From Reticulitermes speratus (Eukaryota; Arthropoda; Insecta; Blattodea; Rhinotermitidae), in contig JAJKFL010000005.1 in assembly GCA_021186555.1 (NCBI GenBank), positions 2,367,001 through 2,431,000 of the forward strand: 64,000 nucleotides of DNA. The letters are read 5' to 3'. The position numbers and the translations under genes are program-made. The notes under the pieces are model-generated. The model saw nothing but the letters and a program-made list of their open reading frames with translations, was not told the DNA's origin and searched no databases. This document shows, piece by piece, positions 10,961 through 20,240 of the stretch. How positions within the stretch are numbered: position 1 is the stretch's first letter; each line of letters opens with the position of its first letter.

Positions 10961-11867
10961 TCAATTTTATTATTCAAAATTCTAATGTACTGTCATCAGC
11001 TGATTTCAGTGGCTGAATTTGGCTGCAGGGTAAATCACGTAAAACCCTTGATATCATCGTATTCACAAAATTTGTGTTTTTAATTTTCAGTTTTGGGGTG
11101 TTTGGGGGGCTGTAGCCTGGTAGCCCCCCCCCCCTTTGGCGCTCCCCTATCTGACACGTTTGTTCCATAAAACATTATATTAATCACTGTCTGTTATGTC
11201 TTGGCCTTGAAAAGTTGGCATCTTGATTTTCCACGTATTTTACCATATGCCAACTTACCCCGTGTGTGGGGCAGGTTGGCACACGTGCAGAGGTTAGGGC
11301 AAAAGCCTCTCCCTCCTATTCCTTACGAATAGCGTCAAATTTGTGTAGGTCAGATTGTAGCCCAAGAGTGTTGCTAGCCATACGTGCCGCTATATTCAAC
11401 TTAACATGTACAGGGAAAATGTGAAAAATTATAACGTGAAAAGTGTGCCAACTATCCCCCCTCTCCCCTATCAAACTAAAGGATGATATTTTTGTATAGG
11501 CATTAGTGATGAACCTATCATGGTGTATGTTCTCTGCGAAGTGCGAAATGTGAGGACCTCACAGCGGTGTTGATGAGGATTCGGGTGTCCTGGGATGTGA
11601 TGCTGTGACAGTGGGCAAGTTACTCCTGACGTCTTAAAGGTTCATAGTGCCTTCGTCTTTCACGGGTAGACGCATACCGAGCGACACTGCATCATAGTCC
11701 AGAAGACTGGAATCCTCATTTTCTGCACACATGTCTCGCAGACATTTGTTAGGTATTATCTTTGTGGATCCGGATGTGAAGAATGTTACATGCATAACTG
11801 CACTAGAAAGCTGCTGTGACATCAGAGTATTTCACATTTCTGCTCTTAATACAGCACAGCACTCATT
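10961..11867. other. unassigned spacer
   Basis: No gene or array recognised. It contains a C-tract near 11129-11141 and frames no longer than about 80 codons. Around 11560-11720 the text (GGATTCGGGTGTCCTGG, CATCATAGTCCAGAAGACTGG) resembles fragments seen near 14720 and 22410, suggesting old dispersed repeats that I cannot name. Confidence 0.5.
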
Positions 11868-12447
11868 CATTTCGTATTCTGTCTTACGACAGGTCGATAG
11901 CCTCTTCCAAAGCGAGTTCTCCACAGAGTGCTATCTAGTGCTTCCTCTGTCAGTTTCCGGTATCTTCTCCTTTCCTTAAGGTTCCAGTAGTTTCTTACAT
12001 CTTATTCCTCGTCTTCCCGTAACTTCTATTCTTCCTTCTATATTTCCTTCAGTATTGTGTTTTAGAACAGCGGTCGCCAACCGGTGGTCCGCGAGAAAAT
12101 TTTGGTGGTCCGTGGAAAAATTTGGACATTATTTGCAATATTTATGTTTATTATACTTATTTCAAACAAGCAGCAACAAATATCACACTAATAATTTTGT
12201 TATAATTAAACAAGTGCATTTTATATTAATAAAATGTAACTTTTATGAACATTATTTTATAGATGTTTGTACCTTTTTAAAAAAATTCATGTTAGTGGTC
12301 TGCGGGATTCAAAATTGTGAGTTTAGTGGTCCGTGAGGTCCGAATGGTTGGCGACCGCTGTTTCAGAAGGCAGTTCCTACGCAAGATGTGACCAATCCAG
12401 TTAGCCTTTCTTCTTTTTATTGTATGTACGATATTCCTCTCATTGCC
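11868..12447 (-). mobile_element. LINE family alpha, 3' fragment, interrupted
   Basis: The minus strand encodes the end of a non-LTR reverse-transcriptase ORF. From 12440 down it reads ERNIVHTIKRRKANWIGHIL, then EGRIEVTGRRG near 12030, then LDSTLWRTRFGRGYRPVVRQ near 11900. These match the better copy at 27681. At least one frameshift lies near 11990-12030. A hAT MITE splits the copy at 12068-12360. The 5' truncation at about 12447 is typical of LINE insertion. Confidence 0.85.
12068..12360. mobile_element. hAT MITE inside LINE alpha
   Basis: Terminal inverted repeats CAGCGGTCGCCAACC and GGTTGGCGACCGCTG are perfect over 15 bp. Flanking 8-bp duplication: TTTTAGAA at 12060-12067 and TTTCAGAA at 12361-12368, one mismatch. 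The 293-bp AT-rich interior has no transposase. Family: hAT, by 8-bp duplication and CAG-type ends. Confidence 0.9.
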
Positions 12448-12918
12448 TTGTTATATGTTGGGGAAAAGAAGCAACAGATGCTTTGTGGGTCAGATGACTG
12501 AAGTTGATGTAAAGTGTTATGAGATGACATTCCTGAGCGTAAGGACAATGTTACAGTCTTTGCGTTTCCCTCAGTACAACATGAATATTGGCAGAAGAAG
12601 AACAAACTGAAGAGGAATTACAAGTCAAAGGATTAAGTAACACTTCTGTGATGTTGTAAAGGCAAAATAAATTTTTTTTTTTGCATATTGAAAGAGTAGT
12701 GGCATGCAACCGACATTCTGTTTTCAATTTCTTTGGTTTTGACAGCAGTTAAATACGAAGTTTTGTGCAGTATTTTTTATTTAAACGTGAAGGAAATAGT
12801 GTGCCTGTCATTCTGCTGCTCAGTGAAGTTTAGCACACAGTTAATTACCTTGACTCTAACTGTAAGAAAATATTAAGAGGTTTCGTAGATAATATAAGAA
12901 GGGATATTCTTGTTGAAA
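12448..12918. other. unassigned spacer
   Basis: AT-rich, with a T10 tract near 12672. No gene, array or named element seen. Confidence 0.55.
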
Positions 12919-13110
12919 TGGAGAATAAAAGAACAGTAAGTCAAGTATTTAATAATAAACCCCAAGGAAGTCGACCAAGAGGACGACCAAGAAACAGATG
13001 GTGGAATTGTGTACAAACAGACATTAAGAAGTGTAAAATTAACAACTGGAAAGAAAGGTAAAAAAACAGAGCTGACTGGGAAAGGGCCATTAAGGAGGCG
13101 AAGGTCCGCA
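12919..13110 (+). mobile_element. LINE family beta, 3' end of ORF
   Basis: Plus strand from 12924 reads MENKRTVSQVFNNKPQGSR, then PRGRPRNRWWNCVQTDIKKC and, after a frame change in an A tract, NRADWERAIKEAKVRIGL followed by a stop. This is the C-terminal tail of a non-LTR reverse-transcriptase protein, downstream of the polymerase domain. The last codons run straight into the 29-bp array. Everything upstream is lost. Confidence 0.85.
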
Positions 13111-13591
13111 TTGGACTGTAGTGCCACCGAAGGTCCGCATTGGACTGTAGTGCCACCGAGGTCCGCATTGGACTGTAGTGCCACCGAAGGTCCGCATTGG
13201 ACTGTAGTGCCACCGAAGGTCCGCATTGGACTGTAGTGCCACCGAAGGTCCGCATTGGACTGTAGTGCCACCGAAGGTCCGCATTGGACTGTAGTGCCAC
13301 CGAAGGTCCGCATTGGACTGTAGTGCCACCGAAGGTCCGCATTGGACTGTAGTGCCACCGAAGGTCCGCATTGGACTGTAGTGCCACCGAAGGTCCGCAT
13401 TGGACTGTAGTGCCACCGAAGGTCCGCATTGGACTGTAGTGCCACCGAAGGTCCGCATTGGACTGCAGTGCCACCGAAGGTCCGCATTGGACTGTAGTGC
13501 CACCGAAGGTCCGCATTGGACTGTAGTGCCACCGAAGGTCCGCATTGGACTGTAATGCCACCGAAGGTCCGCATTGGACTGTAGTGCCACC
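13100..13591 (+). repeat. 29-bp array seeded by LINE beta 3' end, 17 copies
   Basis: GGTCCGCATTGGACTGTAGT repeats every 29 bp. The first unit contains the final codons and stop of the LINE ORF (KVRIGL, stop). The array ends in GAAGAAGAAAGAAGG, the purine-rich tail expected at the LINE 3' terminus. The repeats therefore lie between ORF end and tail. Confidence 0.93.
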
Positions 13592-13594
13592 GAA

Positions 13595-14236
13595 GAAGAA
13601 AGAAGGTTCTTGTTGAAACATACTGATCATAAAGGTGAATAATGTACATGTGATTCCCGGGAATACATTTGGATATTTTCCCTTTAAGCAGTTACAACAG
13701 AACTTCCGTAATAATGATATAACTGAGCGATTGTGCTTCCTGAAGAAGTTTTACGCATACATATTTCTTGACTGCTGACTGTTGTCTGACAAAGCTGAAC
13801 TTTGCATGTAACTTATTTTAGAATGTTATGGGCGTTGTGATACACTTCCTGCATGTCTAGACGTTGTTTATTATGCGATGAACCGCCTGTGGTGGTGGCG
13901 TTCATTTTTATGACCATCTTACTGTTGAATTTTGTTGGTTCTTGTGGTGCGACGCATGGAAAGGCTTAGGTCACTTCGTTATGAAACCCTCTTGTCACTC
14001 GCAGTGAAGCTCTTGTCTTGGTTTCTTAACGGCTGGTATTGCAAGTCGTCGTTATTTTGTAATTCGATAAGGGAAAGTAGTCCATATTTCATATCCTGGC
14101 TTTGATGTGTTCCATGTCTGTCTTTGACAGCTTATGTTTAGGCAGTGAAACATGGTTCACATATCTGTCTGATTTGTTAGCATATATATGTGTGATTGTC
14201 CGCGCTTCCATATTCTGGAATTTTTGATCAGATGTA
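13595..14236. other. unassigned spacer
   Basis: No repeat array, long frame or named element detected. Confidence 0.55.
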
Positions 14237-14615
14237 GAACGTAGTCTAAACACAACAATTTATTTATCATACAAAATCAGCTACATGTTTCGGCTAATAT
14301 ATAACCGTCGTCAGGCTGACTACAAAAAAACAGAAACGAAATGTTTACAGTTGCATGTGTTTAAGATCTCGAATCTTGCAGTTGTATTGTTGTACAACAA
14401 TACATAACATAGGTCTGCAGCCTTAGGAATAACATTTATGAAATTTATAAAATTATGTGTTTGTGTAAAGTTTTAAAGAGACTGAAGAATTAAATATATG
14501 ATGATAATAATGTATACAAAGTTTTTGAGTTTAAAGTATTAAAATGGGGAGGTGTAGGTCTGATTTTGTATGCCAAATAAATTGTTGTGTTCAGACTGAA
14601 TGTATTCTGCTTCTG
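14237..14615 (-). mobile_element. inverted-arm element with ribozyme-like motif
   Basis: Left TCTAAACACAACAATTTATT and right AATAAATTGTTGTGTTCAGA are inverted copies extended by CATACAAAATCAG / CTGATTTTGTATG. Only the left arm keeps the structured motif, on the minus strand. The copy near 35255-35385 has the same ends (AAATAAATTGCTGTGTTTGA). Confidence 0.5.
14276..14320 (-). ncRNA. hammerhead-ribozyme-like motif, six-pair stem I
   Basis: Minus strand: GTCAGC, CTGACGA, C, GGTTATATATTAGCC, GAA, ACATGT, A, GCTGAT. GTCAGC pairs along its whole length with GCTGAT (one G-U). GGTTA and TAGCC close stem II with one G-U pair. Extra C after the core GA. Confidence 0.42.
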
Positions 14616-14964
14616 GTTACACTAAACTGCAACAGGGATGAATTGTCTTAAGGTTGGAATTTTTGGTGGCGAGGCTTTTTTTTTATGTTCTGAACTAGCG
14701 TAGACCTTAAGGGCAGGGGGATTCGGGTCTCCTGGATTCTGAAACTGTATCGTTTGGCAAATGATTCCCGACGTTTCGACAGATCGCGTTGATTTCATCT
14801 TGAGGGGTTAGTCCAAGAAGAAGACAGCACGATCTTTCGAAACGTCGGGAACCACTGACCCAGTGGCACGGCGTCGCAACTCAAGAGGGCCTGAATCTAG
14901 CGACAGAAGGCTGGCGTAGACCGATGCTGTGGAAGACCCTGCTATAATTTCTGTAATCTTAACC
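14616..14964. other. spacer with inverted GAAACGTCGG motifs
   Basis: CCCGACGTTTCGA near 14770 and TCGAAACGTCGGG near 14837 face each other about 70 bp apart, like the arms of the palindromes at 16253-16472. Otherwise unassigned. Confidence 0.4.
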
Positions 14965-15094
14965 AACAAATGCACACAGTTGTCCTAGGTTCACAATAAT
15001 ATTATTAAAAACACTACACTGCTACATGTTTCGGACCTTACTGCTCCGTCATCAGGGAGTACATTAATTGTTGTATAAAACAATCACTTAACAA
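14965..15094 (-). mobile_element. left arm of an inverted-arm element
   Basis: The end AACCAACAAATGCAC matches the left end of the 16932-17504 element (TACCAACAAATGCACC). It is followed by CTGCTACATGTTTCGG and the hammerhead-like motif. The right half is not found. An 82-bp palindromic MITE lies immediately next to it at 15095. Confidence 0.45.
15019..15060 (-). ncRNA. hammerhead-ribozyme-like motif, diverged
   Basis: Minus strand: CTCC, CTGATGA, C, GGAGCAGTAAGGTCC, GAA, ACATGT, A, GCAG. Stem II keeps only GGA/TCC. Stem I pairing is poor. Confidence 0.3.
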
Positions 15095-15176
15095 TACAGG
15101 GTATACACAAAAGAATGGTGCGGTTTCAATAGTGAATACTATTGAAACCGCACCATTCGTTTGTGTATGCCCTGTA
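15095..15176. mobile_element. 82-bp palindromic MITE, copy 2
   Basis: TACAGGGTATACACAAAAG ... CGTTTGTGTATGCCCTGTA, with GAATGGTGCGGTTTCAAT on the left and its inverse on the right. Same length as copy 1 at 10335, and the two copies share compensating differences in their arms. TA at both ends. Confidence 0.8.
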
Positions 15177-15715
15177 TTTTGACCTCTTGCATATGGAGAA
15201 GAAATGATGGAAGTTCTTCCCTGCAGAGTGAATATGTGTAGCGGACAGAACTGTTACACTGAAAGTTAAAATGTAAAAATATATAAAAATGTTTAGTATT
15301 TGGTTATTTGTAAAATTATTACTTACATGAAAAATAATGTAAATTGTGTTAGGCGGAATTGAGAAAATATAAGTGCTATGAAATATTACGAAAATATAGA
15401 ACATGTACGTAATAACTGTATATAGGCGTATTTTCCCGGACCGGTATCAAATTTGTTTTTACATTACACATGCTCTGTAATTATGTTGTATAAGGTCTTT
15501 ATGTTTTAGAATCTTCTTGACTTCTTTCTTGATAACTGTTATTATTATTATTATATTATTATTATTATTATTGTGTTTTTTTTGTACAACCTTAATGATG
15601 TAACTATTGTATATGCATTGGTTTCGCTAGGAATGTTATTTAAATATAACAATTTATCATTAGTCTCATTTTATATACTCTGGTAACGTTCTGTGTTGTG
15701 TAAAGCTGTCCCTGT
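15177..15715. other. AT-rich spacer with a TTA microsatellite
   Basis: Contains (TTA)n at about 15539-15573. No gene or element recognised. Confidence 0.6.
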
Positions 15716-15880
15716 GCTCGCCATGAAGGCATATAGGGGGCGTGGTGTATACTTCCACTCCTTTTTAGCTTGTCTCATAGATTGGAATGGTCAACGCCAC
15801 GCCCGGCTGCTTTATCTCGTTACCTATTGAATATGGCGCTGGGTGAGTCCCAGAGCTGGCCTGGAAATTTTGGAGAAGAT
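15716..15880 (-). mobile_element. SINE-A 3' fragment, minus strand
   Basis: GCCATGAAGGCATATAGGG, ATGGTCAACGCCACGCCCGG, GCTGCTTTA and GGTGAGTCCCAGAGC follow the order of the minus-strand SINE-A at 25831-26120 but lack the tRNA-like head. Confidence 0.65.
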
Positions 15881-15984
15881 AAAAATGTTTAACCTGTGCC
15901 GCAAATCCAATCACGATTCGTCATACCTTCTGCGTTTCCGAACTTTTGACGCCTCCGTTAAGTTACTAATTGTCCAATAACATA

Positions 15985-16206
15985 CTGGCCGCCCTTGCCG
16001 TGTCTCAGGCTGCCAGTCGCCGGGCTGTCACCGCTGAGGCCCGGGTTCAGTCACAGGCCATCTCGTGTGGGATTGGTGGCGGACGAGTGGCACTGGGACA
16101 GGTTCTTCTCCGAGTATTTCGGGTTTCCGCTATCAGTATCATTCCGCCATTTATCAGTCACAGACGCTATACAGCCTTAGCAGTTGACGCCGTCGTAAAG
16201 TGACAC
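15985..16206 (+). mobile_element. SINE-C copy
   Basis: The head contains GCCCGGGTTCAGTC, a weak B box. The body GTGGGATTGGTGGCGGACGA, GTGGCACTGGGACAGG, TTCTCCGAGTA corresponds to the minus-strand copy at 34903-35060. The 3' end GACGCTATACAGCC ... GACGCCGTCGTAAAGTGACAC matches the tail at 18050-18112. Confidence 0.6.
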
Positions 16207-16252
16207 ACTATAAATGTTAACCTTGATTTCAGGCTTCTTCCGCGATGTTGAT

Positions 16253-16472
16253 GTAATCTGTGGTCTTTTGGGTAATTACACGGCGTCGTGTGGTAATTAT
16301 TTACCGACGTTTCGGGACAACGTGTCGGTCCCATCTTCACGGGTCAAGATTCCAAGAAGGAAAAGGAACTTGGAATCTTGACCCGTGAAGATGGGACCGA
16401 CACGTTGTCCCGAAACGTCGGTAAATAATTACCACACGACGCCGTGTAATTACCCAAAAGACCACAGATTAC
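16253..16472. mobile_element. near-perfect palindromic foldback element
   Basis: GTAATCTGTGGTCTTTTGGG at the left end is answered by CCCAAAAGACCACAGATTAC at the right. The arms of about 100 bp pair almost throughout around a short centre near 16362. Each arm carries GAAGATGGGAC, a loop, GTCCCGAAACGTCGG. No coding capacity. The motif recurs at 22368 and 32095. Confidence 0.8.
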
Positions 16473-16599
16473 TATAAGTGTTGTTTTGTTCTGATAATTG
16501 TGCTGGGACCACAGTGTGGGATTATTACGTGTGACCTGAAGCACTGGCTGTTGCAGTTGCGGGTACAAAATGTGTGCAGGTGTGAACACAGGCACTGCA

Positions 16600-16894
16600 T
16601 TGTGAACCGCTTGTTTGTACGACGTTGTTCATCGTCTTTAATGTGAATAACATAAGTTATAAAATGTATAATATATAAAAATATAGAAGTATAAAATCTA
16701 AAATTCACTACGTTTCGGAAGATGACTCTTCTTCCGTCTTCAGACGGAAGAAGAGTCATCTTCCGAAACGTAGTGAATTTTAGATTTTTATACTTTTATA
16801 TTTTTTTATATTTTTTATATATTTTACATTTTATAATTTTTTTTTATTCACACTAAAGACGATAGACAAAGTCCTATAAACAAGCGGCTCACAA
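16600..16894. mobile_element. palindromic foldback element
   Basis: TTGTGAACCGCTTG (left) and CAAGCGGCTCACAA (right) are inverted, as are ATCGTCTTTAATGTGAATA and TATTCACACTAAAGACGAT with one mismatch. The centre CTTCCGTCTTCAGACGGAAG is a perfect palindrome. On the minus strand the left arm reads CTGAAGA, C, GGAAGAAGAGTCATCTTCC, GAAACGTAG, a hammerhead-like string with a six-pair stem II. Confidence 0.75.
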
Positions 16895-16994
16895 CGTCAT
16901 GTACCATCGTCAGTACCTTTTAGAGTTCATTGATTATTTCTACCAACAAATGCACCAAGACAAGTTTGTCACTGTTTTCTTTATTGAAAGAGTG

Positions 16995-17036
16995 CCCCAA
17001 TACGTATTTCGGCAATTATATTGCCATCATCAGGGG
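16995..17036 (-). ncRNA. hammerhead-ribozyme-like motif
   Basis: Minus strand: CCC, CTGATGA, T, GGCAATATAATTGCC (perfect hairpin), GAA, ATACGTAT palindrome, T, GGGG. Faces outward in the left arm. Extra T after the core GA. Confidence 0.4.
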
Positions 17037-17360
17037 TTTTTTTTTTAAGTGAGCTGTTTCAGTGACCAATTCTTAAGTTACGTCATAACAGTGAGTCAGT
17101 ATTTGTTATTACCACTTCATATAAATTTGTATAATTAGTGGTATTGTTAAGTTGCTAAAAGTTAATTAATTAATTAATAAACTACACTACAGCAAGTAGT
17201 TTATATATACCAATTAATTTTACTATTAATTTTAATAACTTTTACCAACTTAACAATACCACTAATTATACAAAAATTTTATGAAGCGGTAATAACAAAT
17301 ACTGACTCACTGTTATGACGTAACCAAAGAATTGGTCTATGTAACAACTCACTTAAAAAA

Positions 17361-17403
17361 CCCCCTGATGATGGCAATATAATTGCCGAAATACGTATTG
17401 GGG
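17361..17403 (+). ncRNA. hammerhead-ribozyme-like motif
   Basis: Plus strand: CCCC, CTGATGA, T, GGCAATATAATTGCC, GAA, ATACGTAT, T, GGGG. All stems pair. Identical core to the left-arm copy. Confidence 0.4.
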
Positions 17404-17599
17404 CACTATTTCAATAAAGAAAACAGTGACAAACTTGTCTTGGTGCATTTGTTGATAGAAATAATAAATTATACAAAGATGCACGGTGAATATAAAGTGA
17501 TGTTCTTTTAGAATTCAATAGGCACTGCAGCTTAACGTGTTGCCATCTCCCTACTTTGCTGTGTGTTTGAGTGAGCTGTAGTAACTCGGGCAGGGTGAT

Positions 17600-18112
17600 A
17601 CACTGTGCAGTTCAGTGTCCTGCAGAGACGTTGACATGTTTTTATACACCACCAAATCTAGTTCCATCTAGGATTTGTGGTCGACGGAGTGGCACGGGAA
17701 GAGATCTTTCTCGAGTACTTTTTTTTTTTTACCCTTTACTATCGGTATACCGACGCACCGTATTTATTTATTTGCCGATCGCAGTGGTCGTGCGGTCTAA
17801 GGCGTGGGTCTGCAGTCGCTCGCTTGCTGGCATTGTGAGTTCGAATCCCGCCGGGGGCATGGATGTCTGTTGTGAGTGTTGTGTGTTGTCAGGTAGAGGT
17901 CTCTGCGACGGGCTGATCCTCGTCCAGAGGAGTCGTACCGAGTGTGGTGTGTCTGAGTATCATCATGAAGCCTTGATAATGAGGCGGCCTAAGCCCACTA
18001 GGGGCTGTCGAGCCATTGGAAAAAAAAAATTATTTATTCAGCTTTCACTCATCCATTCATCCATCACCAACGCTGTATAGTCGCAGCAGATGACGTCGTC
18101 GTTAAATAACAC
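17600..18112 (+). mobile_element. SINE-C copy split by SINE-B
   Basis: The left part includes AGGATTTGTGGTCGACGGAG, TGGCACGGGAAGAG and TCTCGAGTACTTT. The right part, from 18039, is CATCACCAACGCTGTATAG then GACGTCGTCGTTAAATAACA and an AC-repeat tail. These join when the SINE-B at 17774-18029 is removed. The 5' boundary is uncertain. Confidence 0.6.
17774..18029 (+). mobile_element. SINE-B copy inserted in SINE-C
   Basis: tRNA-Leu-like head: GGTCGTGCGGTCTAAGGCG (A box) and GAGTTCGAATCCC (B box). The body runs GGCATGGATGTCTG, TCAGGTAGAGGTCTCTGCGA, CGGGCTGATC, GTGGTGTGTCTGAG, GGGGCTGTCGAGCCATTG and an A tail. Duplication TTATTTATT at 17764-17772 and 18030-18038. Confidence 0.9.
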
Positions 18113-18126
18113 ACACACACACACAC
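18109..18126. repeat. AC microsatellite at SINE-C tail
   Basis: (AC)n directly following the SINE-C 3' end GTTAAATAAC. A second AC run lies at 18264-18280. Confidence 0.9.
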
Positions 18127-18539
18127 CACATCCGGAACGACTTCCACGACCCATCCATTGGCCTGTATTTGACCCCTTTCTTTGGGAAAGCGGCTGTAGC
18201 TTGAAACTATACCACAAGTCTAGTGTTGAGGTCGAGAATAAGCAGACTTTGTCGTCACGTTCTAACACACACACACACACTCGGCCAGCGTCCTGGAATT
18301 ACGAAGATTCGTGCATTTTTATGGAATTTTTGGTCATTTGCTTGATGGTCTGCGAGGACAGCTTTTTTATAGACGTTTATTTGTCACCGAATACGCCTCA
18401 ATGAGAAGATAATTTATTTTGCCTACATCAAGTGGTAATTGGATATGCGGAGGTGATTTAATACAGGGTGATCAGACAAGATCTGAGTTCCTGTGAGGGG
18501 TACGCATGATAATGTTATCGTGTAATGCTGTGGTAGACT

Positions 18540-18672
18540 ATTTGAGTAGCTCCTATCTTACCTAGAAATTCTAGGCGCCGGAAGGGTGGGGAACAATTTC
18601 CTTACTTAGGATCCACAAATATTAGGCGCCACCTTAAAAAATGTTGTCCCATGGCGACCTGGCGCCTGAGAT
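18540..18672. repeat. short dispersed GGCGCC repeat, copy 1
   Basis: Contains TAGAAATTCTAGGCGCCGG, AGGGTGG, AGGATCCACAAATATTAGGC, GCCACC and CATGGCGACCTGGCGCC. It aligns in the same order with 52325-52437. Part of the block is palindromic. I do not recognise the family. Confidence 0.65.
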
Positions 18673-18925
18673 GATTGCCCAGAGGGGGGAGTAGAGGTAT
18701 AGCTATACTCTTTCTTTAACCTCGGAGCTAGGTGGGGGGGTGGATGGTCAAAGCCATGCCCGGCCGCTTTACCCCCAGGAATGACCCGGTACCCATTTTA
18801 TAGGATGGTTGGGTGGGCCCCAGGGCCGGTCTGGACGGCTGCGAAAAATCTCGCCCCCACCGGGATTCGATCCCCGGACCGTGTAGCCCGTAGTCGCTAT
18901 ACGGACTGCGCTATCGCGGCCCACG
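18673..18925 (-). mobile_element. SINE-A copy, minus strand
   Basis: The minus strand reads GGGCCGCGATAGCGCAGTCC, B box GGGATCGAATCCC, GGCGAGATTTTTCGCAGCC, CCACCCAACC and GGTAAAGCGGCCGGGC. This is one of the best preserved copies. The CTTTAC tail is absent and the 3' end abuts the GGCGCC repeat. Confidence 0.85.
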
Positions 18926-19150
18926 CAGCTTTCATACAGAATAAATAATTTGATGTAATACGAGCGTTGTGTTGTATCGATACTGCAAGTTGAAACGTGC
19001 CTGACAGCCGCCCATCCCCGAACGGTAACATGGCATCGTCGGTTTTAAGTAAGTCCACCGGCCACACGGTTGCGGGCATTCGGAGCTCCACAGTTCCGCA
19101 AGATAAGGACTAATGCAAGGTCTCGCTGATGTTGCTGCTTTGTGTGTGTC

Positions 19151-20240
19151 GCTAGAATTGCGTTCATCTCCTAACTTGCACAGTGCCTGTATTAGAGGGG
19201 TCATGTTAATGTTATTGTTGTATTTTTATACATGTCAGAATTGCGTGCATATCGTAACCTGCACACTGTGTCTACACGTATGTTAGAGGGGTCATGTTAA
19301 TGTTATTGTTGTATTTTTATACACGTCAGTAGAATGAATGCATATCGTAACCTGCGCACAGTGTCTATGTTACAGGGGTCATGTTAATGTTATGTTGTAT
19401 TTTTATACATGCCAGTAGAATCATATTGTAACCTGCGCACAGTGTTTATGTTACAGGGGTCATGTTAATGTTATTGTTGTATTTTTATACATGCCGGTAG
19501 AATCATATTGTAACCTGCGCACAGTGTCTATGTTACAGGGGTCATGTTAATGTTATTGTTGTATTTTTATACATGTCAGTAGAATCATATCGTAACCTGC
19601 ACACAGTGTCTCACTATGTTAGAGGGGTCATGTTAATGTTATTGTATTTTTATACACGTCAGTAGAATTGAATGCATATCGTAACCTGCGCACAGTGTCT
19701 ATGTTCAGGGGTCATGTTAATGTTATTGTTGTATTTTTATACATGCCAGTAGAATCATATTGTAACCTGCGCACAGTGTCTATGTTACAGGGGTCATGTT
19801 AATGTTATGTTGTATTTTTATACATGCCAGTAGAATCATATTGTAACCTGCGCACAGTGTCTATGTTACAGGGGTCATGTTAATTTATTGTTGTATTTTT
19901 ATACATGCCAGTAGAATGATATTGTAACTTGCGCACAGTGTCTATGTTACAGGGGTCATGTTAATGTTATTGTTGTATTTTTATACATGCCAGTAGAATC
20001 ATATTGTAACCTGCGCACAGTGTCTATGTTACAGGGGTCATGTTAATGTTATTGTTGTATTTTTATACATGCCAGTAGAATCATATCGTAACCTGCACAC
20101 AGTGTCTATGTTACAGGGGTCATGTTAATGTTATTGTTGTATTTTTATACATGTCAGTAGAATCATATCGTAACCTGCTCACAGTGCCTATGTTGGAGGT
20201 CTCATGTTAATGTTGTATTTTTTTATACATGTCAGTAGAA
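19151..20240. repeat. about 82-bp tandem array, 13 copies
   Basis: AGGGGTCATGTTAATGTTAT then TGTTGTATTTTTATACATG, GTAGAATCATATTGTAACCT and GCGCACAGTGTCTATG. Units vary from about 78 to 92 bp through small indels. The first and last units are the most diverged, as expected for edge decay. Confidence 0.92.

Larger units (their letters stand above)
16932..17504 (+). mobile_element. inverted-arm retroelement with two ribozyme-like motifs
   Basis: Inverted arms: CAACAAATGCACCAAGACAA on the left and TTGTCTTGGTGCATTTGTTG on the right. The arms remain similar through the interior (ACTGACTCACTGTTATGACG and its inverse). Probable duplication CTTTTAGAGTTCATT (16917-16931) / CTTTTAGAATTCAAT (17505-17519), three mismatches. 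The right end carries the extra tail AAAGATGCACGGTGAATA, as in 9568-10090. No coding sequence. Confidence 0.6.

Noticed and set aside
12873-13649. Minus-strand proteins of 166-258 residues (FGGTTVQCGPSVALQSN pattern)
   Set aside because: Antisense translation of the 29-bp array and of LINE sequence.
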